Shown: positions 51,425 to 60,165, counted from the stretch's first letter. The stretch is 64,000 nt of DNA from Bradyrhizobium glycinis (GCF_016031655.1 NZ_JACCHQ010000012.1:37501-101500); one strand, 5' to 3'. Program-made: numbers and translations. The notes: generated by a model not told the origin, from the letters alone.

Positions 51425-51537
51425 GTAGGGTGGGTTAGCCGAAGGCGTAACCCACCGCTTCTGTTTCTGCAGATCCTGAAGAGGTGGGTTACGCTCAGCG
51501 ACTGCGCTTTGCGCAGCCGCGGAGCTAACCCACCCTA
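51425..51537. repeat. Intergenic palindromic repeat, family F (copy 2)
   Basis: GTAGGGTGGGTTAGC at the left pairs with GCTAACCCACCCTAC at the right, with an inner pair GGCGTAACCCACC and GGTGGGTTACGC. Its last three bases are the stop codon of the minus-strand metallo-beta-lactamase-fold gene. Confidence 0.85.
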
Positions 51538-52416
51538 CGACATCTCGCTAACCGCCACACATTCGAACGCACTGCCCTTGCGCCTGATCTTACCGACCGA
51601 CGGCGAGGGAAAATGCGCCGTGCAGCACAGCGTGTCGGTGTCGCAATAGCGTTCCAGGAAGCTGCGGCGCGTCTTCGCGGCTGCGGCCGGATCGACGTCG
51701 AACTTGATCGACAGCTCCGGATAGAGCGTCTGCAGCGGCGAGTGCATGAGATCGCCCGAGAACACCGCATCGTCCTTGCCGCGGCCCATCGTGATGGCGA
51801 TATGGCCCGGCGTGTGGCCCGGTGTCGGCAGAATGCGGACGTGGTCGCCGATTTCGTGGTCGTTGCCGACGAGCTCGTGCCTGTTAGCCTCGACCACCGG
51901 CAGCACGCTGTCGACGAAGGGCGGGATCTCCGCCTTCGCGTTCTGCGCGGACCAATGATCGAATTCCTGCTTGGCAAAGATGTAACGCGCCTTGGGAAAG
52001 GTCGGCACCCAGCGGCCGTTCTCCAGCCGCGTGTTCCAGCCGACGTGGTCGACATGCAGATGCGTGCACATCACGAAATCGATGTCGTCGACCGAAAACC
52101 CCGCGGCGCCGAGGCCGCGCAAATAGGTGTCGTCGGTCTTCATGTTCCATTTCGGCCGCTGCGGCCGCGGCTTGTCGTTGCCGATGCAGCTGTCGACCAG
52201 GATGGTGTGGTGCGGCGTCTTCACCACGTAGGACTGGAAGCACAGCAGCAGCACGTCCTGCTCGTCCAGCGCCTTCGCCTCGCGCATCCAGGCGCGGTTC
52301 TCGGCCAGCACTTCGGCCGTCAGTCCCGGCAGCATCTCCAGCGCCGGGACGAACGAGGTCTCCTGCTCGATGATCCGATGGATGGTGAGATCGCCGACCG
52401 AGAACTTGAGGCTCAT
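51535..52416 (-). CDS. MBL-fold metallo-hydrolase (copy 1)
   Basis: A 293-aa metallo-beta-lactamase-fold protein. The HxHxDH motif is residues 119-124 (CTHLHVDHVGWNT); later metal ligands are in HTPGHTPGH and SGDLMHSP. The layout is like quorum-quenching lactonases, alkylsulfatase-related and N-acyl-homoserine-lactone-like hydrolases, but the substrate is not readable. The TAG stop is formed by the end of the family F repeat. It is the last gene of a group with GST, FAH-family protein and a second MBL protein. Confidence 0.85.
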   Translation of the reverse strand: MSLKFSVGDLTIHRIIEQETSFVPALEMLPGLTAEVLAENRAWMREAKALDEQDVLLLCFQSYVVKTPHHTILVDSCIGNDKPRPQRPKWNMKTDDTYLRGLGAAGFSVDDIDFVMCTHLHVDHVGWNTRLENGRWVPTFPKARYIFAKQEFDHWSAQNAKAEIPPFVDSVLPVVEANRHELVGNDHEIGDHVRILPTPGHTPGHIAITMGRGKDDAVFSGDLMHSPLQTLYPELSIKFDVDPAAAAKTRRSFLERYCDTDTLCCTAHFPSPSVGKIRRKGSAFECVAVSEMS

Positions 52417-52431
52417 GAGGACTCCCGAAAT

Positions 52432-53043
52432 TTACGCGGGCGGCGGCACCGAGATCTTCACCGAGGGCCGCTCCAGCATCTTCTGGTAGAAGGCGTCGCA
52501 TTTCGGATAGGCCTTGCGCCAGCCGCAATCGGCGAAGCGGAAGTCGGCATAGCCGAGCACGCAAACGAGGCCGATCTGCGAGATGTCGAACGGGCCGTTC
52601 AGCACGTCAGGCATGTTCTCGAAGCGCGCCATGCCGGTCCAGGCTCTGTTCCAATGGTCGTCCGACCAGGCCTGCCATTGCAGGCCCTGCGGCCGCACCA
52701 TCTTCTCGTAGCGGCACAGCAGCATGGAATCGAGCATGCCGTTGATCAGCGAGTGATTGGTCTTGGCTTTCCAGCGCCGCGGGCCGTAATCCGGAATCAG
52801 GCTGCCGCCGGCGATCTCGTTGAGATATTCGACGATGACGTAGGAATCCAGGATCACGTCGCCGTCGTTGGTGATCAGCACCGGCAGCTTCTTCAGCGGC
52901 GTGATCTTCGAGTAGTCCTCGTTGGCCGTGCCCGGCACGACGCTCGCGGGCACGAGCTCGATTCTATCGATCAGCCCGAGCTCGATCGCGGCAATGCGCA
53001 CCTTGCGGGCAAAGGGCGACGCGGGGGAAAAGGTGAGCTTCAT
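52432..53043 (-). CDS. Glutathione S-transferase family protein
   Basis: A 203-aa GST-like protein. The N-terminal thioredoxin-like domain starts MKLTFSPASPFARKVRIAAIELGL, with catalytic Ser region SPASPF, and NEDYSKITPLKKLPVLITNDGDVILDSYVIVEYL contributes the cis-Pro (KKLPVL) and Asp-Ser (LDS) of the glutathione site. The C-terminal helical domain follows. The role is likely detoxification or ring/isomer chemistry, and it lies between a FAH-family gene and an MBL gene. Confidence 0.85.
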   Translation of the reverse strand: MKLTFSPASPFARKVRIAAIELGLIDRIELVPASVVPGTANEDYSKITPLKKLPVLITNDGDVILDSYVIVEYLNEIAGGSLIPDYGPRRWKAKTNHSLINGMLDSMLLCRYEKMVRPQGLQWQAWSDDHWNRAWTGMARFENMPDVLNGPFDISQIGLVCVLGYADFRFADCGWRKAYPKCDAFYQKMLERPSVKISVPPPA

Positions 53044-53072
53044 TGTTGTGTCCCAAATGAATCAATTGGTTC

Positions 53073-53155
53073 GTCATTGCGAGGAGCGAAGCGACGAAGC
53101 AATCCAGAGTGTCACCGCGGCAGGATTCTGGATTGCTTCGCTCGCTCGCAATGAC
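53073..53155. repeat. Intergenic palindromic repeat, family B (copy 4)
   Basis: Bounded by GTCATTGCGAGGAGCG and GCTCGCAATGAC with GAAGCAATCCAG and CTGGATTGCTTCG inside. It lies between the FAH-family and GST genes. Confidence 0.85.
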
Positions 53156-53163
53156 GGTGCGCC

Positions 53164-54006
53164 TTACGCCGCGATGATCTCCTGGCGCTGCTCGCCGAGG
53201 CCCTCGATGCCGAGCGTCACGACGTCGCCGACATTGAGGAAGGTCGGCGGCTTCATGCCGAGGCCGACGCCGGGCGGGGTGCCCGTGGTGATGACGTCGC
53301 CGGGCAACAGCGTCATGAACTGCGAGACATAGGAAATGCACTTGGCCATCGAGAAGATCATGGTCTTGGTCGAGCCGGTCTGGCGGCGCTGGCCGTTGAC
53401 GTCGAGCCACATCGAGAGGTTCTGCACGTCCTTGATCTCGTCCTTGGTGGCGAGCCACGGCCCGAGCGGACCGAACGTGTCGTGCGACTTGCCCTTGGTC
53501 CACTGTCCCAGGCGCTCGATCTGGAAGGCGCGCTCGGAGACGTCGTTGCAGACGCAATAGCCGGCGACGTGGTTCAGCGCGTCGGCTTCCGAGACGTATT
53601 TCGCGCGGGTGCCGATGATGGCGGCGATTTCGACCTCCCAGTCGAGCTTGGTCGAGCCGCGCGGCTTCTCGACCGGATCGTTCGGCCCCGACAGCGAGGT
53701 GTTGGCCTTCATGAAGATGATCGGCTCGCTCGGGATCTCGGCGCCGGTCTCCTTGGCATGGTCGGAATAGTTGAGGCCGATCGCCACGAATTTCGAGATG
53801 CCCGTGACGGGCGCGCCGAACCGCGGCTTGCCGGAAACGGCGGGCAGCGAGGCGGGATCGAGCGCCGCGAGCTTCTTCAGGGATTCAGGCGAATAGGCCT
53901 CGCCGGTGAGGTCCTTCACATGCGCCGACAGGTCTCGCAACTGGCCGGATCTGTCGATCAGGCCAGGCTTTTCCGCCCCCTTCTCGCCATAACGAACAAG
54001 CTTCAT
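53164..54006 (-). CDS. Fumarylacetoacetate hydrolase family protein (copy 1)
   Basis: A 280-aa FAH-fold enzyme. IIFMKANTSLSGPNDPV is the substrate loop, STKLDWEVEIAAIIG gives the metal-binding Glu pair, and VTGTPPGVGLGMKPPTFLNVGDVV is the C-terminal family hallmark. Such proteins hydrolyse or decarboxylate acylpyruvates, oxaloacetate or 2-hydroxyhepta-type diacids. GGGAG upstream supports the start. It and the GST and MBL genes form a detoxification or ring-cleavage-like group. Confidence 0.85.
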   Translation of the reverse strand: MKLVRYGEKGAEKPGLIDRSGQLRDLSAHVKDLTGEAYSPESLKKLAALDPASLPAVSGKPRFGAPVTGISKFVAIGLNYSDHAKETGAEIPSEPIIFMKANTSLSGPNDPVEKPRGSTKLDWEVEIAAIIGTRAKYVSEADALNHVAGYCVCNDVSERAFQIERLGQWTKGKSHDTFGPLGPWLATKDEIKDVQNLSMWLDVNGQRRQTGSTKTMIFSMAKCISYVSQFMTLLPGDVITTGTPPGVGLGMKPPTFLNVGDVVTLGIEGLGEQRQEIIAA

Positions 54007-54092
54007 TCTCGTTTCTCCCTGGAGATTGGACCGATCGGTTGAATAGCTTCTTGGAACAGGGCGGCGGGAAATTCAACCGCTCAAAACGGAGA

Positions 54093-54986
54093 TCACCCCA
54101 GCGCCTCAAACCTGAACGCGTCGCCGTCGCGCTTGATGTGCCCGGCCGAAAAATGCCCGCCGATCACCAGCGTCGGCGTGTCGGCGAAGCGGCCGAACAG
54201 CGCCGCCCTGGTCGCGGCGGATTGCGCCCCGTCGGAATCGGCGGTGGAGGACCAGTCGAGATGCGCCATCTGGCAGGGGTGGTGGGCGACGTCGCCGGTG
54301 AGCAGGCCCTGCTCGCCGTCGGACTGGATCAGGACGCTCATGTGGCCGGGGCTGTGGCCCGGGGTCGAAATCATGCTGATCTCCTCGCAGAGCCTGTGGT
54401 CGCTCGGGATCAGATCGGCCCTGCCGGCGTCGACGATCGGCTGGACGGAATCGCCGAACACGGCCTGCTTGTCCGGCTCGGTCGAATGGTCGCGCCAATA
54501 TTCGTATTCGGTCATGCCGAAAACGTAGCGCGCCTTGGGAAAGGTCGGCACCCATGAGCCGTCGACCAGCTTCGTATTCCAGCCGACGTGGTCGACGTGG
54601 AGATGCGTGCACAGCACGGTGTCGATGCTCTCGGGCGGAAAGCCGGCCGCAATCATCGTCTCCAGGAACGGCGAGCTGCGGTTGTTCCAGGTGGGCACGC
54701 CGCGGCCCTGCTTGTCGTTGCCGAGACCGGTATCGACCACGATGCGGCGCGAGGGTGTCTCCACCACCAGCGAATGGATCGACATCTTCAGCCGGCCTTC
54801 TTCGGTGGCGAAATGCGGGGTCAGCCAAGGCAGCTTCTGGATCTCGTCGTTGGTGGCTGCCGGCAGGATGAAGCGGGTCGAGCCGACCGTCTCCATTTCG
54901 ACGAATCTCGTGATCTTGACCTTGCCGACCTTCCACTCCACCGGCGCCTCCCCCGTGTTCTTGCTCTTGTGCTGGAACATGCACAT
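54093..54986 (-). CDS. MBL-fold metallo-hydrolase (copy 2)
   Basis: About 297 aa. The HxHxDH motif is in LCTHLHVDHVGWNT, with later ligands in STPGHSPGH and TGDVAHHP. It is homologous to the MBL protein at 51535. The N-terminus is uncertain: candidates are 55013 (extra residues), 54986 and 54980, and none has a strong ribosome site; I take 54986. It is first in a group with FAH, GST and the other MBL protein. Confidence 0.8.
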   Translation of the reverse strand: MCMFQHKSKNTGEAPVEWKVGKVKITRFVEMETVGSTRFILPAATNDEIQKLPWLTPHFATEEGRLKMSIHSLVVETPSRRIVVDTGLGNDKQGRGVPTWNNRSSPFLETMIAAGFPPESIDTVLCTHLHVDHVGWNTKLVDGSWVPTFPKARYVFGMTEYEYWRDHSTEPDKQAVFGDSVQPIVDAGRADLIPSDHRLCEEISMISTPGHSPGHMSVLIQSDGEQGLLTGDVAHHPCQMAHLDWSSTADSDGAQSAATRAALFGRFADTPTLVIGGHFSAGHIKRDGDAFRFEALG

Positions 54987-55067
54987 TTTCTGCCATCGAG
55001 CGCAATGGATCATCTGAGGTGATGTGGCGTTATCGCGGGGAACTGGACGTTAGCCGAAGAGGACGCC

Positions 55068-55544
55068 ATGCCAGAGCTTGCGATTTCCGCGGAGAAGGTT
55101 GCCTTCATCATCGAGAAGGCGCGCGAATTCGACGTCAAGGAGGGCGATTCCGATCCGGATTCCGGCTCGAATGCGGCCGACGACGATATGATGGATGTCC
55201 TCGACGACGATGGCTCTGATCCCGTCGTGCAAGAGCTCGGCAGCTTCATGATCGCCTTGAACGAGGACGAGCAGCTCGATCTCGTCGCGCTGACCTGGCT
55301 CGGCCGCGGTGACGGCACGATCGATGACTGGGACGATCTGCGCGCCCGCGCGGCGGAGGCGCGCCGTGAATATGGCAGCCCGCGCCGCGAAACGGTGCAC
55401 TACCTGCTCGGCGAGCCCATGCTGGGGGATCTGCTCGCGAACGGGCTCGACGAATTCGGCATCGACTGGACCGATGAGCGCACCACCGCCGATTCCTCCG
55501 CTCCGAGCCAGCAGGATGAGGACGAGCCGACCAAGCGACGGTGA
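55068..55544 (+). CDS. DUF3775 family protein, 158 aa
   Basis: A 158-aa soluble protein of the DUF3775 family known mainly from rhizobia. MPELAISAEKVAFIIEKAREFDVKEGDSDPDSGSNAADDDMMDVL with the later LNEDEQLDLVALTWLGRGD is the family core; the rest is acidic and disordered (AAADSSAPSQQDEDEPTKRR-like tail). Function unknown. GAGGACGCC lies before the ATG. It is transcribed alone, divergent from the MBL-fold gene. Confidence 0.8.
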   Translation: MPELAISAEKVAFIIEKAREFDVKEGDSDPDSGSNAADDDMMDVLDDDGSDPVVQELGSFMIALNEDEQLDLVALTWLGRGDGTIDDWDDLRARAAEARREYGSPRRETVHYLLGEPMLGDLLANGLDEFGIDWTDERTTADSSAPSQQDEDEPTKRR

Positions 55545-55588
55545 GGCGGAGAGCGCTCTCCCCGTAACGACGGGGAGAGTGAGATACG

Positions 55589-56371
55589 TTACAGCGTCCC
55601 CGGGAAAGCACCGCCATCCAGCAGAATGTTCTGTCCGGTGATGAAGCCGGCCTTGGCGCCGCACAGGAAGGCGCAGGCATAGCCGAATTCCTCGGGCTGG
55701 CCGAAGCGGCCGGCGGGGTTCTGCTTGGCGCGCTCGGCCAGGATTTGCTCAGGGCTGACGCCACGCTTGTCGGCCTCGGCCTTCGCGGTGCCGGTGAGCC
55801 GATCGGTCTCGAACGGGCCCGGCAACAGGCCATTGATGGTGACGTTGTTGATCACAGTCTTGCGCGACAGGCCGGCGATGAAGCCCGTGAGGCCGGCGCG
55901 GGCGCCGTTGGAAAGGCCGAGGATGTCGATCGGCGCCTTCACCGCGGCCGAGGTGATGTTGACAATGCGGCCGAACTTGCGCGCCATCATGCCGTCGACC
56001 GTCGCCTTGATCAGCTCGATCGGGGTCAGCATGTTGGCGTCGATCGCCTTGATCCAGTCGTCGCGGGTCCAATTGCGGAAATCGCCGGGCGGCGGGCCGC
56101 CGGCGTTGTTGATCAGGATGTCAGGCTCGGGGCAGGCCTTCAGCACCGCCTCGCGGCCCGCCGGCGTCGTGATGTCGCCGACGATCTCGGTGACCGTCAC
56201 GTCGGGATAGGCCTCGCGGATCTCATCGGCGGTCTTCTTCAGTGCTTCGGCGCCGCGCGCTGTCAGCGTGACGTGAACGCCGGCCTCAGCCAGCGAGACG
56301 GCGCAGGCGCGTCCGAGGCCCTTGCTGGATGCGCAGACGATGGCGCGGCGACCTTTGATCCCAAGATCCAC
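55589..56371 (-). CDS. SDR, 3-oxoacyl-ACP reductase-like
   Basis: A 260-aa short-chain dehydrogenase. CASSKGLGRACAV is the cofactor loop (Ser in place of the first Gly), NNAGGPPPG follows, and the catalytic region is ITSAAVKAPIDILGLSNGARAGLTGF. That region has Ser but shows Asn-Gly-Ala-Arg where YxxxK is expected, so the classic Tyr-Lys pair is not obvious. I use a GTG start with GGGAG 7 nt upstream; the long frame beyond overlaps the CvpA gene antisense. Activity as a typical SDR is therefore uncertain. It lies next to CvpA on the same strand. Confidence 0.75.
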   Translation of the reverse strand: MDLGIKGRRAIVCASSKGLGRACAVSLAEAGVHVTLTARGAEALKKTADEIREAYPDVTVTEIVGDITTPAGREAVLKACPEPDILINNAGGPPPGDFRNWTRDDWIKAIDANMLTPIELIKATVDGMMARKFGRIVNITSAAVKAPIDILGLSNGARAGLTGFIAGLSRKTVINNVTINGLLPGPFETDRLTGTAKAEADKRGVSPEQILAERAKQNPAGRFGQPEEFGYACAFLCGAKAGFITGQNILLDGGAFPGTL

Positions 56372-56501
56372 TCTTTCACTCCCGTAAATGTCAGGCAGGT
56401 TTTGGACGGGGGCTACCTTAGCCAAGTGTGATGCCGCTGATAAGGGATCGGCCCGCACCAAAATGCATGCGCCTCGCGGCCAGCGATGCAAATGCGCCAG
56501 A

Positions 56502-57014
56502 TCAGATCCGCTGCTCCTGCTTGAGGCGGTCGATTGCGGCGGCGGCTTCCGGCGGCAGCGACTTGAAGCCCATCTGGCCCACGGTCGAGAACAGCGGGCG
56601 CAGATGCGAGCCGGCGAGGAAGGGCGGCTCGCGGTTCGTCGGCACGATCTGGTCGAACACCAGCACCAAGGTGGTGGCGACGAGGCCGACCCTGACGGCG
56701 CCGAGCGCCGCGCCGCCGAGCCGGTCGCCGATGCCGGCCTCACCGATCGTGTCGTTCAGCGCGACACGGCCGATATGGCCGAACAACACGCCGACGACCA
56801 CGAAGATGGCGAAGAACCAGATCCAGTTCTGCAGCAGCGGCGAGTTCGGATTGCTGGCGATCTGCGGTGCGATCAGCGGCATCAGCGCCACCGCGATCGG
56901 CGCGGCGAGCAGATAAGCGAGGATGGTGATGGCGCTGCGCAGCAGCCCGGTTCTGAACCCCAAGCCGACCGCGACGGCCAGCGCGGCGTAGATGGCGAGA
57001 TCGAAACTGTTCAT
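56502..57014 (-). CDS. CvpA family membrane protein
   Basis: A 170-aa inner-membrane protein of the CvpA (colicin V production) family. It has about four transmembrane helices (FDLAIYAALAVAVGLGFRTG, ITILAYLLAAPIAVALMP, WIWFFAIFVVVGVLFGHIG, VGLVATTLVLVFDQIVP) and a cytoplasmic Lys/Arg-rich tail with LPPEAAAAIDRLKQEQRI. CvpA proteins affect peptidoglycan and purF-linked processes; the exact role is not known. Start ATG (57014) has AGGG 8 nt upstream. It is divergent from an SDR gene. Confidence 0.8.
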   Translation of the reverse strand: MNSFDLAIYAALAVAVGLGFRTGLLRSAITILAYLLAAPIAVALMPLIAPQIASNPNSPLLQNWIWFFAIFVVVGVLFGHIGRVALNDTIGEAGIGDRLGGAALGAVRVGLVATTLVLVFDQIVPTNREPPFLAGSHLRPLFSTVGQMGFKSLPPEAAAAIDRLKQEQRI

Positions 57015-57134
57015 ACGCACAACCCTGCCTCGACGGAACGAATGAACGCCGAGCTGATCATTCCGGTTTCAGATCGCTAAAATCGTCTGTATTGGTGGCT
57101 CCAAAGCTTAAGGGAACCGCGCAAGGAACGCGTC

Positions 57135-57896
57135 ATGTCAGACCTATTCGACGTCAGTAAAGAAACCATTCTCGTCACGGGTGCGAGCCAGGGGCTGGGC
57201 CGGCAATTTGCTCGCGTACTGGCGGCGCATGGTGCGGCCGTCGCGCTCGCTGCGCGGCAGACCGACAAATTGAAGAGCCTGGAAGACGACATTCGCGGCA
57301 AGGGTGGCCGCGCGACTGCGGTCGCGCTCGACGTCACCGACACCGCCTCGATCGCCAAGGCTGTCGACGCCGTCGAAGCCGCGCTCGGGCCCGTCACGGT
57401 GCTGATCAACAATGCCGGCATCGCCATCGAGAAGCTCGCGACCGAGCAGACCGAGGCCGATTGGGACGCGGTGATCGGCGCCAATCTCAAGGGCGCCTAT
57501 TTCCTCGCGACGGAAGTGGCGCGCCGCATGATCGCGCGCAAGCAGCCGGGCAACATCGTCAACATCGCCTCCGTGCTCGGCACCGGCGTCTTGAAGGCGC
57601 TCTCGCCCTACGCGATCTCCAAGGCCGGCATCATCCAGGCGACGAGAGCGATGGCACTTGAGCTCGCGGGCCAGAACATCCGCATCAACGCGCTCGCGCC
57701 CGGCTATATCGATACGGAGATGAACCACGCCTTCTGGTCGACGCCGGCAGGCGAGCGCCTTGCCAAACGCATCCCGCAACGCCGCGTCGGCGCCGAGTCC
57801 GATCTCGACGGCGCGATTCTGCTGCTGGCCTCCAACGCGTCGCGCTACATGACCGGGAGCGTGGTGACCGTGGATGGCGGGTTCTTGTTGAGTTGA
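57135..57896 (+). CDS. SDR, oxidoreductase (classical)
   Basis: A 253-aa short-chain dehydrogenase. Cofactor motif TGASQGLG at 16-23, NNAG near 90, Ser in NIASVLGTGVLKALSPYAISKAG, giving Tyr and Lys in YAISK. C-terminal MTGSVVTVDGGFLLS is typical of 3-oxoacyl-ACP reductase/glucose dehydrogenase-type enzymes. AAGGAA lies 7 nt before the ATG. A monocistronic gene followed by a family B repeat. Confidence 0.88.
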   Translation: MSDLFDVSKETILVTGASQGLGRQFARVLAAHGAAVALAARQTDKLKSLEDDIRGKGGRATAVALDVTDTASIAKAVDAVEAALGPVTVLINNAGIAIEKLATEQTEADWDAVIGANLKGAYFLATEVARRMIARKQPGNIVNIASVLGTGVLKALSPYAISKAGIIQATRAMALELAGQNIRINALAPGYIDTEMNHAFWSTPAGERLAKRIPQRRVGAESDLDGAILLLASNASRYMTGSVVTVDGGFLLS

Positions 57897-57923
57897 GCCG
57901 ACACGCACTGCTCTAGCCACCCC

Positions 57924-58001
57924 GTCATTGCGAGCGCAGCGAAGCAATCCAGAATCCCGCCGCGGAAAGACCCTGGATTGCTTCGCTGCGCTCGCAATGA
58001 C
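57924..58001. repeat. Intergenic palindromic repeat, family B (copy 5)
   Basis: Bounded by GTCATTGCGAGCGCAGCG and CGCTCGCAATGAC, with GAAGCAATCCAG and CTGGATTGCTTC. It lies between two convergent genes. Confidence 0.85.
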
Positions 58002-58014
58002 GGAAGAGAGGGAG

Positions 58015-59607
58015 TTATCGCATCTCCGCCCGGATCATATCCGCCGCCTTCTCCCCGATCATGATGGTCGGTGCATTGGTGTTGCCGCCGATCAGAGTCG
58101 GCATGATCGAGGCATCGACCACGCGCAATCCTGCCACGCCGTGCACCTTCAACACCGGATCGACCACGGCCATCGCGTCGGTGCCCATCTTGCAGGTGCC
58201 GACGGGGTGATAGACGGTGTCGACGCGCGCGCGCAGAATGGCGCGGATGTCGTCATCGGTTCTCACCTCCGATGTGAACATGTCCTTTTTCTGTAGCGCC
58301 CGCATCGCAGGTGTCTCCATCAGCCGCCGCGTCGTCTTGAAGCCGGCGACCATCGCCTCGAGATCCTCCGCCTCGCCCAGGAAGTTCGGGTCGATCAGCG
58401 GCGCTGCGAGCGGATCGGCGCTTTTCAGCCAAATGCTGCCGCGGCTCTTCGGTCTGAGGAGGCAGAAATGGCATGAGAAGCCCGCCTCCTTGTGCTTCTT
58501 GCGGCCGTGGTCGTCGAGCATCGCGATGACGAAGTGGAGCTGGATGTCCGGCACGTCGAGATCAGGCCGGGTTTTCAGGAAGCCGCCGCACTCGGCGAAA
58601 TTGGTGGTCATCACGCCGCGCCGTTCGCGGCGATATCGTTGGATACCCCGCAGCAGGGATGGCAGCCGACTGATCGAGGCGTGAACGAAGTGCGGATAAT
58701 CGGAGGCGTAGACGAACACGAAATCCGGATGGTCCTGCAGATTGCGCCCGACGCCGGGCAGGTGATGCACGACGGCAATGCCGTGCGCGGCAAGCGCATC
58801 GCCGTCACCTAGTCCCGACAGCATCAGCAGCTGAGGCGACTGGAAGGCGCCGGCGGCGAGGACCACCTCACGGCGGGCGCGCAGCTGCTTCTTCTGGTTG
58901 CCCTGCACATATTCGATGCCGACCGCGCGCCCACCTTCGAACAGGATCTTCGTTGCCCGTGCTCCCGTCTCGACCCGCAGATTGGCGCGCTTGCCCAGAT
59001 GGGGAGCCACATAAGCGCGCGCCGCGCTCCAGCGCTCGCCGTTGCGCTGGGTCACCTGGTAGCTGCCGAGCCCTTCATGGTCCTCGGCATTGAAGTCCTC
59101 GCGGATGCGGAACTGCGCCTCGCGCGCGGCCTGATGGAAGACGTCATGGATCGGATTGTCCGAGCGCAGCCGGTTGACGTGCAGCGGGCCGCCCTTGCCG
59201 TGATATTCGCCGTCGAAATCGGCGTTGTTCTCCGACCGCTTGAAATAGGGCAGCACGTCCGCATACGACCAGCCGGTATTGCCGAGCGCGGCCCAATGGT
59301 CGTAATCCCATTTATGGCCGCGGATGTAGACCATGGCGTTGATCGCCGAAGAACCGCCGAGGCCCTTGCCGCGCGGCTGATAGCCGATGCGGCCGTTCAA
59401 TCCTTTCTGCGGCACCGTATCGAAGGCCCAGTTGGCCGCGGCATAGGGCAGCGCGAGCCCGAATGGCGTCGTGATCCGCCAGGTGTCGTTCCGTCCCCCC
59501 GCATCGAGCAGCGCAACGGATGTCGGCGCATCCTCCGACAGCCGCCCCGCGACGGTGCAGCCGCCCGAGCCCGCGCCCACGACGACGAAATCGAATGTGT
59601 CGGTCAA
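58015..59607 (-). CDS. GMC oxidoreductase (choline/alcohol dehydrogenase type)
   Basis: A 530-aa FAD-dependent oxidoreductase. The start is the TTG 7 nt after GGGGA; the frame also runs into the upstream repeat but the FAD motif DFVVVGAGSGGCTVAGRLSED sits right after this start. GMC motifs are PRGKGLGGSSAINAMVYIRG and LAAGAFQSPQLLMLSG, and the C-terminus carries YHPVGTCKMG with the catalytic His and DASIMPTLIGGNTNAPTIMIGEKAADMI. It would oxidise a primary alcohol such as choline or polyethylene-glycol-type compounds. Confidence 0.88.
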   Translation of the reverse strand: MTDTFDFVVVGAGSGGCTVAGRLSEDAPTSVALLDAGGRNDTWRITTPFGLALPYAAANWAFDTVPQKGLNGRIGYQPRGKGLGGSSAINAMVYIRGHKWDYDHWAALGNTGWSYADVLPYFKRSENNADFDGEYHGKGGPLHVNRLRSDNPIHDVFHQAAREAQFRIREDFNAEDHEGLGSYQVTQRNGERWSAARAYVAPHLGKRANLRVETGARATKILFEGGRAVGIEYVQGNQKKQLRARREVVLAAGAFQSPQLLMLSGLGDGDALAAHGIAVVHHLPGVGRNLQDHPDFVFVYASDYPHFVHASISRLPSLLRGIQRYRRERRGVMTTNFAECGGFLKTRPDLDVPDIQLHFVIAMLDDHGRKKHKEAGFSCHFCLLRPKSRGSIWLKSADPLAAPLIDPNFLGEAEDLEAMVAGFKTTRRLMETPAMRALQKKDMFTSEVRTDDDIRAILRARVDTVYHPVGTCKMGTDAMAVVDPVLKVHGVAGLRVVDASIMPTLIGGNTNAPTIMIGEKAADMIRAEMR

Positions 59608-59625
59608 TATGTTTCCCCATTTACC

Positions 59626-59729
59626 GTCATTCCGGGGCGCGCGAAGCGCGAGCCCGGAATCCATTCAGCCGCATGACGTGCTGCGAAACGGATTTTCGGG
59701 TTCGATGCTGCGCATCGCCCCGGAATGAC
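59626..59729. repeat. Intergenic palindromic repeat, family A (copy 5)
   Basis: Bounded by GTCATTCCGGGGCGCGCG and CGCCCCGGAATGAC, with GGAATCCATTC and the variant ACGGATTTTCGGG in the right arm. It is the upstream flank of the GMC gene. Confidence 0.8.
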
Positions 59730-60026
59730 CCCCGGCGTTCAGCCTTAATCTTGTTGCCGCAAGCTGGCCCTTTGTGGAACTTCTGGCAAGAGCGCCCGGA
59801 ACGGTGCGGAAATTCGTCCATCCCCCTGTCACAAAGTCGAAAAAAACGTTCCCGCAGCCCTTTCCAAAGGCAGCCCGCCTTGATACATACCGCCCGCACC
59901 CGACGGGCATTGCCCGGGGGTCGCCTTCCAAGGAAGCCTTTGGGACGGAAGCGGAAAGCCAGCGCGACCAGCGCCGGCCTCAACCGACCGTCCCCGGGAT
60001 TTAACCGAAGGCGCGCAAAGGTTTAA
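59730..60026. other. Gene-free leader region of tRNA-fMet
   Basis: No open frame with a supported start is seen. It contains short hairpin-like stretches (GGGCATTGCCC, CTTCCAAGGAAG) and presumably holds the tRNA promoter, but I could not identify a clear -35/-10 pair. Confidence 0.4.
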
Positions 60027-60103
<77 letters not shown>

Positions 60104-60129
60104 AATTCGGATTGACCGGATCCGTGACG

Positions 60130-60165
60130 AAAAACGGCCCGCGCAAAGCGGGCCGTTTTTGTTTT
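60130..60165 (+). terminator. Rho-independent terminator after tRNA-fMet
   Basis: AAAACGGCCCGC pairs with GCGGGCCGTTTT around a short GCAAA loop, followed by TTGTTTT. It lies 27 nt after the tRNA 3' end. Confidence 0.85.

Noticed and set aside
9304..59729. Repeats as a CRISPR array
   Set aside because: Copies are scattered one per intergenic gap, palindromic and of several families, without regularly spaced spacers or cas genes.
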